The notes beneath the pieces are model-generated. The model worked only from the letters and a program-made list of their open reading frames with translations, did not search any database and was not told the origin of the DNA. From positions 1 through 45,227 of the forward strand of contig SVFM01000022.1 of the NCBI GenBank assembly GCA_015056865.1: a stretch of DNA of 45,227 nucleotides. Direction: 5' to 3'. Made by a program: the position numbers and the translations under genes. Shown here one piece after another: positions 17,621 to 24,394 of the stretch. Every line of letters begins with the position of its first letter. The stretch's first letter is position 1. The DNA comes from Lachnospiraceae bacterium (lineage in GTDB: Bacteria > Bacillota > Clostridia > Lachnospirales > Lachnospiraceae).

Positions 17621-18388
17621 TTACTGCACAACCGTACTTATAATAATATTTGCAGCATCTACTTCCGTTTTTCTCTTCACAATATCTTCTATCTGAGCTC
17701 TCTGGGCCTCTGTCAGCTGAGCCATATTGACTACCACATCCACGCTTCCACCATTTACACTGACTACCACATCCCGGAAGCCCTTTGCCTCCAACAAGAT
17801 TTCTGCAGCTGTCTCACACTCTGCGATGCGGGTCATTTCCACCATGGCATCCACCGCGTTCTGTTTCTGCGCATCTGTAAGCCCTGCGCTGTTTACTATC
17901 CCCAAAAGAGTTTCTTTATTTCTGGCTCTGGTCTGCTCCTTTAAAAGCTTGGCATCGGACAGTGTGGACAATCCGGTTCCGGATGTAAAGACCGCTTCTC
18001 CGGGTATCTCTCCATCTGCCGGTGTCTCATATTGTGCGTCCCCTGCCTGAGCAGTCTGCTTGTCACCGGATACCAGTTCCATGTCTGTATCCAGATAATT
18101 ATCTACTGTAGTATTCACGTCACTATCCAGACTTCCAATATCCGCCGTCTGCTGGCCTGTCAGATCCTCCTCCGACAAGTCCAAAAGCCCGGACAAATCG
18201 TAGTTACCAATATCCTCGGATGTAAGATTCTCCGGTGTCACACCGTCTAAGATTTCTGCATTGCCGGAAGTAGGCAGATAGTCTTCCTCCTCCAGATTGG
18301 TGTCCGCAAACTGTAAATAACCTGCCACTGCCACCATAATTGCCAGTGCTGTAATCATAAGCTGGTTTTTTTTCAGTAAATTTTTCAC
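17621..18388 (-). CDS. spoIIIAH: Stage III sporulation protein AH
   Basis: Forms the mother-cell ring of the SpoIIIA-SpoIIQ channel across the two membranes around the forespore. One N-terminal membrane segment (residues 10-27) is followed by an acidic low-complexity linker (30-130) and a C-terminal YscJ/FliF-like domain (about 150-255; AECETAAEILLEAKGFRDVV). Length 255 is slightly longer than in Bacillus because of the linker. It is the last spoIIIA gene and is separated from spoIIIAG by an extra small membrane-protein gene. Confidence 0.95.
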   Translation of the reverse strand: MKNLLKKNQLMITALAIMVAVAGYLQFADTNLEEEDYLPTSGNAEILDGVTPENLTSEDIGNYDLSGLLDLSEEDLTGQQTADIGSLDSDVNTTVDNYLDTDMELVSGDKQTAQAGDAQYETPADGEIPGEAVFTSGTGLSTLSDAKLLKEQTRARNKETLLGIVNSAGLTDAQKQNAVDAMVEMTRIAECETAAEILLEAKGFRDVVVSVNGGSVDVVVNMAQLTEAQRAQIEDIVKRKTEVDAANIIISTVVQ

Positions 18389-18463
18389 TCTGCTTTCCCC
18401 TTTTCCGACGCTCTAGTGCGTCTCCATCTTTGCTATTGCTATTCTATTCTCTGTGTGCCTGTT

Positions 18464-18763
18464 TTATGTTTCATTTATCATAAGTGCAAAACAAATAGAA
18501 ATATGGTATACCACAACTGCACTATACACCGTCAATATAAGGTAAGCCGCCTTCATCCCTTTGCGGTATCGTTTGATCATGTACCCCAGCAGCACAAACA
18601 AGACACCCACCACCAAAATTTTAAACACCCAGGCAAGATGATGTTCCAACATCCAGCGGCCAAACGGATTGCCTTCCATCTCAATGCCGTAGAGTTTCAC
18701 CCAGTAAAGTGTAAAAATATAATCCACAATGTTTAAGATGTAAGAAATGATCAAAGGTATCAT
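18464..18763 (-). CDS. Small polytopic membrane protein (DUF5658-like) inside the spoIIIA operon
   Basis: A 99-residue protein with three predicted membrane segments (about 2-20, 45-62, 72-92) and the pattern NIVDYIFTLYWVKLYG followed by EGNPFGRWM, which resembles the DUF5658 family; that assignment is from memory of the pattern and only moderate. It lies in the same direction between spoIIIAG (61 bp) and spoIIIAH (75 bp), so it is probably transcribed with them by sigma-E. A role in the spore membranes is a guess from position only. Confidence 0.72.
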   Translation of the reverse strand: MIPLIISYILNIVDYIFTLYWVKLYGIEMEGNPFGRWMLEHHLAWVFKILVVGVLFVLLGYMIKRYRKGMKAAYLILTVYSAVVVYHISICFALMINET

Positions 18764-18824
18764 CCGGTCCTCTCCCCGCAGGAAAATTTACTTTTCCCAT
18801 GAGTATGGGCCTGAACCCTGTCCT

Positions 18825-19421
18825 CTATACCGATTTGTCTTCCATCTTGACAATTGCTACTTTATGCGCCTCTATGCCAAACAGCACCTGAATCATCTCT
18901 GCTATGTCTTTACTCACGCTTCCCGTGCCGGCCCCTTGGGCCAATACCACCACCCCCTCTACCTCCGGCTGCAGTACCTGCACCAGATAAGGCTCCGACT
19001 TTCCACTGGCAGTGACAAACACCGTGCTTTCTCCGCTGTCTACGGTACTGACCTCCCGATTGCCTCCCTGACTGTCCTTTTCCTGGGTGCCTGACCTACT
19101 GACTGGATGATCCTTTTCCACCACCCGTTCTCCGGTACCTTTTACCGAGATGATCACCTGCACTTTACCGGCACCATCCACCTGGGAAAGAATCTTCTCT
19201 AATTTTTCCTCCATATACGCACAATAGGCCTCCGCTTCACTTTGCTCAGCCTCCCCACCTGCCGGATTACCCCCTGCACTATTTTGACTAGTTTGGTCAT
19301 TCTCCTTGACCTTCTCTTTTTTGTCTACCGGAATGGCAATAACCAGCAACAATACTCCCAGCAAAACAATGACGATCAGGTTGTTTTTGTTCTTCAAAAC
19401 GCCTTTTAATTTTTCTGTCAC
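18825..19421 (-). CDS. spoIIIAG: Stage III sporulation protein AG
   Basis: One N-terminal membrane segment (about residues 13-30) is followed by a charged, Ser/Asn/Gly-rich linker and a C-terminal ring-forming domain (ILSQVDGAGKVQVIISVKG through VVVLAQGAGTGSVSKDIAEMIQ). In Bacillus SpoIIIAG assembles into a large ring of the feeding-tube complex. Length 198. Its ATG overlaps the spoIIIAF stop by four bases. Confidence 0.93.
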   Translation of the reverse strand: MTEKLKGVLKNKNNLIVIVLLGVLLLVIAIPVDKKEKVKENDQTSQNSAGGNPAGGEAEQSEAEAYCAYMEEKLEKILSQVDGAGKVQVIISVKGTGERVVEKDHPVSRSGTQEKDSQGGNREVSTVDSGESTVFVTASGKSEPYLVQVLQPEVEGVVVLAQGAGTGSVSKDIAEMIQVLFGIEAHKVAIVKMEDKSV

Positions 19422-19783
19422 CTTGCCACTTCCACCTCCTCTACAACAATTGGTTCTACCGCCTCCACCTCTTTTAGTCTTTCATAAATCTCCTGCATCA
19501 CATACTCCTGCTGTAAGTCCTCACCCAAACCGGAAGACTCGCCGATCCATTCCATGCTCCTATTCATTGCTGATTCATATTTTTGCATCAAGCCTGCAAA
19601 TTCTTCTTCCACTCCCTTGCGAAAGATACCCAATATAGGAATCAAAAGCTGCACCATGACCATGGTACTGACCAATAGCCGCAAATATTTCTCATAGGAT
19701 GCTTTGGGCCTGAAATGTGTGATTGTCTGGGCGCAGATAATAAAAATTCCAACTCTGCGGATCACTGCAAAAAATTCGTTCAT
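19418..19783 (-). CDS. spoIIIAF: Stage III sporulation protein AF (short form)
   Basis: Two hydrophobic segments near the N-terminus (about residues 5-22 and 32-52, including MVMVQLLIPILGIF) are followed by a short soluble region. At 121 residues it is clearly shorter than the roughly 200-residue Bacillus protein, so most of the C-terminal ring domain is missing or reduced. It starts four bases after spoIIIAE and overlaps spoIIIAG by four. Identity rests mainly on position and the N-terminal membrane pattern. Confidence 0.85.
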   Translation of the reverse strand: MNEFFAVIRRVGIFIICAQTITHFRPKASYEKYLRLLVSTMVMVQLLIPILGIFRKGVEEEFAGLMQKYESAMNRSMEWIGESSGLGEDLQQEYVMQEIYERLKEVEAVEPIVVEEVEVAR

Positions 19784-19787
19784 CCTG

Positions 19788-20852
19788 CTAAAACCCCCTG
19801 TTTGTTGTAAATGCGGCCACGGATATGGTCAGTAAAAACAGGATCAAAGCTGTCCCGGCTGTCCGAAGCAGCAGTTCACTTCCTTCGCCTACCTTTACCG
19901 TGCAGGCCGTAATGCGTTTGTCGCTGATAATGCCCAAAAGAGCTGCCGCCAGCTTCAGTAAAACAGCAATCATGAAAATCTTTATCAAAGGAACTGCACA
20001 GATGACCAGCAGCAAGATTACCATCACAACCCCTATGCTGTTTTTGATCACCACTGCAGACCCCATTACCACCTCCACCGCCCCATCCGCCACATCCCCT
20101 ATCCCCGGGATTGCCGACACAGTCTTTTGCAGGGCCACAGATTTTGCCGTGTCTATCACAGGCGTGATCATTGACTGGATCAGACTGATCCCGGTTACGG
20201 CTCCCAGAGAAAACTTCAGCATGAGACGTATCCCCTTCCCCATAAGCTCCGTAACCATTCCCAGTTTCTCTTCGATCCAGACACCATTGACAATGGATAA
20301 AAACACATAACTGTAGATACAGGGGATGACGATAATGAGCAGTACGTTCTGCACAAAATAGATCAGCATCAAAAGTAAACTGTAATATGCGGCAGCCGTG
20401 GTGGTCCCGGTGGCCACTCCCATGGATAAGATATAAGCAGGTACAAAGGTTTGAATAAAGGACACCAGATTTTTCACTGTCTGAACCGTTACGGAAGCAC
20501 ATTCCTGAAAACATCTGAGCAAAATTGTTGTAAGAAGCAGATACACAAAATAAAATGCAATGTCTGCCACCTGATGGCTGTCGAACATCTCCACAAAGTG
20601 TGTCAATAAAGCTGCTCCCACACCTAAAATCAAGATCCAGATCAGTGTTTCCTTGATCCCTCCCAATTGACTGCCCAAACCGCTGACCACACTGCCAAGT
20701 CCGTCCCTTAGGGCCCCTACCACATCCCCCTGGAGAATTCTGGAGAAAAGTGACCCAAAATCAAAGGAGAACTCAGGAAACAAAGTCTCAATCTCCCTCT
20801 CTAACCCGTCCAGGTCATACTCCGTCCATAATTGACCCATCCAGTCAGTCAT
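19788..20852 (-). CDS. spoIIIAE: Stage III sporulation protein AE
   Basis: Polytopic membrane protein of about seven segments, proposed as part of the transport base of the SpoIIIA channel. Typical sequence includes SVTVQTVKNLVSFIQTFVPAY, LGAVTGISLIQSMITPVID and VSAIPGIGDVADGAVEVVMG. I chose ATG 20852: it forms an ATGA overlap with the spoIIIAD stop and GGAGGG lies nine bases upstream, whereas the TTG at 20858 is too close. Length 354. Confidence 0.95.
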   Translation of the reverse strand: MTDWMGQLWTEYDLDGLEREIETLFPEFSFDFGSLFSRILQGDVVGALRDGLGSVVSGLGSQLGGIKETLIWILILGVGAALLTHFVEMFDSHQVADIAFYFVYLLLTTILLRCFQECASVTVQTVKNLVSFIQTFVPAYILSMGVATGTTTAAAYYSLLLMLIYFVQNVLLIIVIPCIYSYVFLSIVNGVWIEEKLGMVTELMGKGIRLMLKFSLGAVTGISLIQSMITPVIDTAKSVALQKTVSAIPGIGDVADGAVEVVMGSAVVIKNSIGVVMVILLLVICAVPLIKIFMIAVLLKLAAALLGIISDKRITACTVKVGEGSELLLRTAGTALILFLLTISVAAFTTNRGF

Positions 20853-21235
20853 CTCCAAAAGCCCTCCATCTGCTCTATCACCGCAAGCACAATAGGAAAT
20901 CCTGCAGACATTACAGCCAACCTCCCCAGAATCTCAATCTGGGAAGATACAGACGGATACCCTGCATCCCGGCAGATGCCTGCACAGAACTCACAGATAT
21001 AAGTGATCCCCACTGCCTTTAGCAGAAGGCTCAGATAGCCTTGTCCTGCATTGATATATTTGCCCAGCACCTGAATTTGACTGGCGATACCTGCCAACCC
21101 CTGAACCGCATAATAAAATACCAGCACACAAATCCCGATGCCCACATACAAAGCAACCTCCGGTTTTTGGGTTTTAAATTGGATGGCAATAAGCACCCCC
21201 ACAATTCCTATCATTCCTATCTTGATGACTTCCAT
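20849..21235 (-). CDS. spoIIIAD: Stage III sporulation protein AD
   Basis: A 128-residue membrane protein with about four segments; MEVIKIGMIGIVGVLIAIQF is the usual start and CAGICRDAGYPSVSSQIEI the usual C-terminal signature. ATG 21235 has GGAGAATGGAAAGAA upstream; further in-frame upstream sequence falls in the spoIIIAC gap and lacks family similarity. It lies 16 bp after spoIIIAC. Confidence 0.94.
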   Translation of the reverse strand: MEVIKIGMIGIVGVLIAIQFKTQKPEVALYVGIGICVLVFYYAVQGLAGIASQIQVLGKYINAGQGYLSLLLKAVGITYICEFCAGICRDAGYPSVSSQIEILGRLAVMSAGFPIVLAVIEQMEGFWR

Positions 21236-21251
21236 TTCTTTCCATTCTCCA

Positions 21252-21446
21252 TCACAGTGCAAACAGCGTCTGAATCGTGATAAACAGCTCATATATGTAA
21301 GGCACAATCCAGGAAAGCACCAGGATCAGACCTGCAAGCCCGATGAGAAAGGCATGTTCTTCTCTGCCGCTGTGCTTCAGCACCTGACTTAGGATCGTGA
21401 TCAATATTCCCACCGCCGCAATCTTAAATATCAGATTAATACTCAT
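21252..21446 (-). CDS. spoIIIAC: Stage III sporulation protein AC
   Basis: A 64-residue protein with two membrane helices and the family pattern INLIFKIAAVGILITILSQV then KHSGREEHAFLIGLAGLI. Length and place in the operon match Bacillus exactly. It follows spoIIIAB by 23 bp. Confidence 0.95.
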   Translation of the reverse strand: MSINLIFKIAAVGILITILSQVLKHSGREEHAFLIGLAGLILVLSWIVPYIYELFITIQTLFAL

Positions 21447-21469
21447 ACATCCCCCTGTACCGCCTTGAT

Positions 21470-21988
21470 TTAGATCAGTATAATCACCAAAAGCAAACCA
21501 CTCATGATCCCCAGCCCGGCAGCCATCCTGCCCTGCTGATGAAGTTGTGCCTCCCGGGTTTTTACACGGCTTTCCAGCATGTCTCGATACTGTTCCATGG
21601 CCCGCAGCTGCATATCCGGATCACTAAACCCCTCGCATTCACCCACGCCAAACACCATGTCTCTCTCTTTTTCTGAGACAGGAAGCTTTTTCAGACACTT
21701 TTCCATGTTTTCCCGCCACCCTTCCCGAAAGCTTTTTCCGTTATGCTCCCGGAGCATATCATACAAACTTAGAAGTGCACTTCCATAAGGCTCCTGGGTC
21801 CTTTTCCCCACCTGTCTGCAGGCCTCCGGCAGGGTGGACTTGTGATATCGGATCTCACTCATGAGCATCTCCAACATGTGCTTCAGATTTCTCAGCTCCT
21901 GTAATCCCTGACAGAGATCCTGTCGGTACAAAAGCCCCAAACCGCTACAGCCTGCAATAATAAAAATGATTCCTACCACCCGTTGCAT
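21470..21988 (-). CDS. spoIIIAB: Stage III sporulation protein AB
   Basis: N-terminal membrane segment (residues 1-20), a helical soluble domain (LRNLKHMLEMLMSEIRYHKS) and a C-terminal membrane segment (about 155-171). In Bacillus the soluble domain resembles GspF, and the protein is thought to interact with the SpoIIIAA ATPase. Length 172. It overlaps the end of spoIIIAA by 16 bases. Confidence 0.94.
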   Translation of the reverse strand: MQRVVGIIFIIAGCSGLGLLYRQDLCQGLQELRNLKHMLEMLMSEIRYHKSTLPEACRQVGKRTQEPYGSALLSLYDMLREHNGKSFREGWRENMEKCLKKLPVSEKERDMVFGVGECEGFSDPDMQLRAMEQYRDMLESRVKTREAQLHQQGRMAAGLGIMSGLLLVIILI

Positions 21989-22926
21989 CCTTCAAACCTC
22001 TTTCCGTATACGCCTTGTACACAAGGCTGTCCGTTTTTCTTTCCCAGCACCACATACCGCTCAAACAAACGAGCCTGCAGCAGCCTGCTTGTCTCCTCCT
22101 TTTCCCGCAGTGCTGCCAAATCATCCCCGTGCACAGTAGCCAGCAACGCACAGCCACAGGAAGCAGCTCTTTTTAAGGCCTCCAGATCTCCATTCCCTCC
22201 CAGCTCATCCACAGCGATCACTCTGGGGCCCATGGAACGGATCAGCATCATCATGCCACAAACCTTTGGGCATCCATCCAATACATCCGTGCGCATACCC
22301 ACATCATTTTGCGCCTTTCCCATAAAGCTTCCGGCGATCTCCGAACGCTCGTCCACAACTCCCACAGTAACTCCGGCTCCATAGGTATTCCCATCCGACA
22401 CCTGCCTGACGATATCCCGCAAAAGTGTGGTCTTGCCGCATCCCGGGGGTGAAATGATCAAGGTGCTGCACAGTCTCCCCTGCTCATACAAGAACGGCAA
22501 AACCCTGTCCGCCGCACCCTTTATCTGGTGCGCTACCCGGATATTCATATAGGAAATATGTTTCATATTTTTGATGGTATCCGCAGATTCCAAAACAGCC
22601 TGTCCGGTCACCCCTACCCGGTGTCCTCCCGGCATGGTCAGATAACCCTTTTTGATTTCATCCTCAAATGCATAAATGGAATAATGACACATGTAGCTCA
22701 ATATTTCTTCCAGATCGCAGGATGCCATCACATAAGCCTCCTGTATCTTCCGTGTCATAAGTCCGTTGGAGCGCAAAAAAAATTCTCCTTCCTGAGTCAA
22801 TATGACCACAGGCCTCTCCCCTCTCAGTCGAATTTCCTGTACACGGTCACTGATGCCTGCCACCTGCTTCCACTTTTCCCGCATATTCATAGGGAAAAGA
22901 TATAATAACCCCTTATCCTGTTCCAT
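21973..22926 (-). CDS. spoIIIAA: Stage III sporulation protein AA (secretion-type ATPase)
   Basis: ATPase of the type II/IV secretion superfamily that drives the SpoIIIA channel. The Walker A motif GCGKTT is at 162-167 (SPPGCGKTTLLRDIVRQ); VVDERSEIAG and VIAVDELGG follow as further nucleotide-site motifs. Length 317. It is the first gene of the operon, with ribosome site ACGGAGGCGATAAG. A sigma-E-like promoter lies just upstream. Confidence 0.96.
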   Translation of the reverse strand: MEQDKGLLYLFPMNMREKWKQVAGISDRVQEIRLRGERPVVILTQEGEFFLRSNGLMTRKIQEAYVMASCDLEEILSYMCHYSIYAFEDEIKKGYLTMPGGHRVGVTGQAVLESADTIKNMKHISYMNIRVAHQIKGAADRVLPFLYEQGRLCSTLIISPPGCGKTTLLRDIVRQVSDGNTYGAGVTVGVVDERSEIAGSFMGKAQNDVGMRTDVLDGCPKVCGMMMLIRSMGPRVIAVDELGGNGDLEALKRAASCGCALLATVHGDDLAALREKEETSRLLQARLFERYVVLGKKNGQPCVQGVYGKRFEGCNGW

Positions 22927-22949
22927 CTTATCGCCTCCGTCTTTACTCT

Positions 22950-22978
22950 AATATATGTGCATGTCCCCTGTTTATGAC
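22950..22978 (-). promoter_or_regulatory. Candidate sigma-E promoter of spoIIIA
   Basis: Reading the minus strand, GTCATAAAC (core ATA at 22973-22975) is followed after 15 bases by CATATATT (22957-22950). This fits the loose sigma-E pattern of ATA in the -35 and CATAnnnT in the -10, and ends 23 bases before the spoIIIAA start. In Bacillus this operon is sigma-E dependent. The match is suggestive rather than decisive. Confidence 0.5.
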
Positions 22979-23000
22979 CTTGTTTTCTGAATTTGATGTA

Positions 23001-23046
23001 CACAAAAAAATACATAGATTCTTCAAAAATCTATGTACATTTTTTA
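23001..23046. terminator. Bidirectional hairpin insulating spoIIIAA from grcA
   Basis: A perfect 10-bp stem, TACATAGATT (23011-23020) with AATCTATGTA (23028-23037), has a 7-nt loop. On the minus strand it is followed by TTTTTTTG, on the plus strand by CATTTTTTAG, so it has the form of a terminator in both directions. It lies between two divergent promoters. It could stop antisense transcription from the right running into spoIIIAA; a protein operator is the alternative. Confidence 0.65.
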
Positions 23047-23059
23047 GCTGTTATGATAT

Positions 23060-23065
23060 TATACT
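23060..23065 (+). promoter_or_regulatory. Candidate -10 of the grcA promoter
   Basis: TATACT lies 51 bases before the grcA start, downstream of the bidirectional hairpin. The predicted transcription start would be near 23072, at the left edge of the Fur/PerR-like dyad. No good -35 is visible at 16-18 bases, so an activator may be needed, or the overlapping TATGAT (23052-23057) may be used instead. Confidence 0.4.
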
Positions 23066-23073
23066 ATTAGAAA

Positions 23074-23088
23074 TAATAATCATTATCA
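23074..23088 (+). promoter_or_regulatory. Fur-family operator upstream of grcA
   Basis: TAATAATCATTATCA matches the 7-1-7 Fur-box pattern TGATAATnATTATCA at all but one fixed position and is also close to the PerR pattern. The dyad extends outwards as GAAAT...ATTTC over 23 bases. It falls at the predicted transcription start and 28 bases before the start codon, an ideal site for repression. Which metalloregulator binds (Fur or PerR) cannot be told from sequence. Confidence 0.6.
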
Positions 23089-23116
23089 TTTCTATATTGA
23101 GAAGGAGGTAGTAACT

Positions 23117-23362
23117 ATGTCATCAGTAAATCAAGCGCAGGTAGATAATTTAGTAAATTTGTTAGATGGGTATTCCGCTAAGGGAGGTCATCATCTGAAT
23201 GTCAATGTACTGAACAGAGATACTCTGTTAGATGCACAGAAGCATCCGGAAAAATATCCCCAGTTAACCATCCGTGTTTCCGGCTACGCCGTAAACTTTA
23301 TCAAGCTGACTCCCGAACAGCAGGCAGACGTGATCAGCAGAACTTTCCATGAAGGAATCTGA
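23117..23362 (+). CDS. grcA: Short autonomous glycyl radical cofactor (GrcA-like)
   Basis: The 81-residue protein equals the C-terminal glycyl-radical segment of pyruvate formate-lyase and of E. coli YfiD/Grc[38 protein letters not shown] and [10 protein letters not shown]. The radical Gly is residue 56 in RVSGYAV. In E. coli GrcA replaces the damaged C-terminal piece of oxygen-cleaved pyruvate formate-lyase and restores activity. Here the E. coli N-terminal extension (about 45 residues) is replaced by a short helix. AGAAGGAGG lies nine bases before ATG. It stands alone on the plus strand, divergent from spoIIIA, with a Fur/PerR-like box, which suits an oxidative-damage repair part. Confidence 0.92.
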   Translation: MSSVNQAQVDNLVNLLDGYSAKGGHHLNVNVLNRDTLLDAQKHPEKYPQLTIRVSGYAVNFIKLTPEQQADVISRTFHEGI

Positions 23363-23380
23363 GCTGCATAGGGAAATTGC

Positions 23381-23428
23381 ATTCAGGGCCTGCCAGTTAA
23401 ATTTCGCACTAACTGGCAGGCCCTGAGT
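23381..23428. terminator. Long GC-rich palindrome after grcA
   Basis: Arms 23384-23398 and 23411-23425 pair perfectly over 15 bases (CAGGGCCTGCCAGTT with its complement), and outer bases extend the stem. It begins 22 bases after the grcA stop. There is no U tract on either strand, so it may be an RNA-stabilising 3' stem or a terminator aided by other factors. Confidence 0.55.
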
Positions 23429-23526
23429 TAGATTGGTACAAAAAACTGCTGTCGGAATACTCTCCGTAAGCTAAAACAGGATCAACTGCACCCCCAATAA
23501 AACCACAGCCTCTCCTGTTTTCCTTT

Positions 23527-24183
23527 TCATTCTTCTGTTATCACATTCATTTGCTCCAAAAAGGTCTCAAACACTTCCTCTTCGGCTCTCTTTCGCGCTT
23601 TCACCGCATCCTCAAAGTTTGCATAGGACCCTAATCGCATAAGCTTGCCTTGAAACTTCAGATACGCGCACCATTTCTTTTGCTTTTTGTGGAAATAGAC
23701 ACCACGACATCCGCTGGTATTAGCCGCACTTGGTGTCATGTCACTGATCTTGGATAGCTGGGTTCCCTGTGTAAATCCGGCAGCTTCAAAAGCCTTGCCC
23801 ACACTGCTTTTTCTGGCACAGTCAGCACACATGCACTCCTTTGACTTATGCAGGGAGTCACTGGTCCTGATAATCAGCCTTCCGCAGTTACACTCACATT
23901 CCCAGGTGACAAGCTGGCGGCTGCCCCGAGAAATCTTCTCTTCACAGCGCCTGAGCACCCGCAATCTTCCGAACATCTTCCCTGTCAGATCCGGGGACTT
24001 ATTGCAGCCGCAACTCGTAGCATGTCCGCTGCTTAAATTACCGGTTCGCGCTTCATACATCTTGCCACAGTCACAGCGACACAGCCACCTTCTGTGTCCG
24101 CTCCCGTCTGACGGGAGCAATTTCTCCACCACAAGCTTTCCGTATCGTTTTCCCACCAAGCTCTCATACTCACGCAACGTCAA
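23527..24183 (-). CDS. AP2-domain protein with two Cys-rich repeats
   Basis: Two copies of a Cys-rich module: residues 11-60 (GKRYGKLVV, CRCDCG, GHATSCGC) and 68-122 (GKMFGRLRVL, CECNCG, CMCADC), each likely to bind zinc. A C-terminal AP2-type DNA-binding domain follows (about 157-205; GCRGVYFHKKQKKW, then LGSYANFEDAVKARK). In bacteria such proteins are mostly seen in phages and homing endonucleases, but no HNH nuclease motif is visible here. It is the last gene in the pilus-operon direction, 32 bp after the small membrane peptide. It may be a regulator or a passenger; function is unknown. Confidence 0.8.
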   Translation of the reverse strand: MTLREYESLVGKRYGKLVVEKLLPSDGSGHRRWLCRCDCGKMYEARTGNLSSGHATSCGCNKSPDLTGKMFGRLRVLRRCEEKISRGSRQLVTWECECNCGRLIIRTSDSLHKSKECMCADCARKSSVGKAFEAAGFTQGTQLSKISDMTPSAANTSGCRGVYFHKKQKKWCAYLKFQGKLMRLGSYANFEDAVKARKRAEEEVFETFLEQMNVITEE

Positions 24184-24215
24184 TTCCTACTCTCTTTGGT
24201 GTTCTTTCACAGCGC

Positions 24216-24362
24216 CTACACTAAGGGCAGAATCACAACAAGCGCAGCCACGATCGCTACAGTCAATGCACCGCCAAAGACACCCCAGCTTACAACAGGG
24301 TTTAAATACTTTGAAGTATCCTTCTTGCTATTCTTTACTTCCTTGTCCATCGTATTTTCCAT
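24216..24362 (-). CDS. 48-residue membrane peptide after pilB
   Basis: The peptide has a charged N-terminus (MENTMDKEVKNSKKD) and one long membrane segment (about residues 24-47, GVFGGALTVAIVAALVVIL). ATG 24362 has AAGGTAAGG about nine bases upstream and lies 32 bases after the pilB stop. It could be a small pilus-associated factor. No family is recognised. Confidence 0.6.
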   Translation of the reverse strand: MENTMDKEVKNSKKDTSKYLNPVVSWGVFGGALTVAIVAALVVILPLV

Positions 24363-24394
24363 CTCGTCTACCTTACCTTTCCTTCTACTTTGAT

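Noticed and set aside
16948..17643. Plus-strand open frame of 231 codons opposite deoB
   Set aside because: It is antisense to a well-recognised deoB gene, with a composition typical of a complement frame and no similarity to known proteins.
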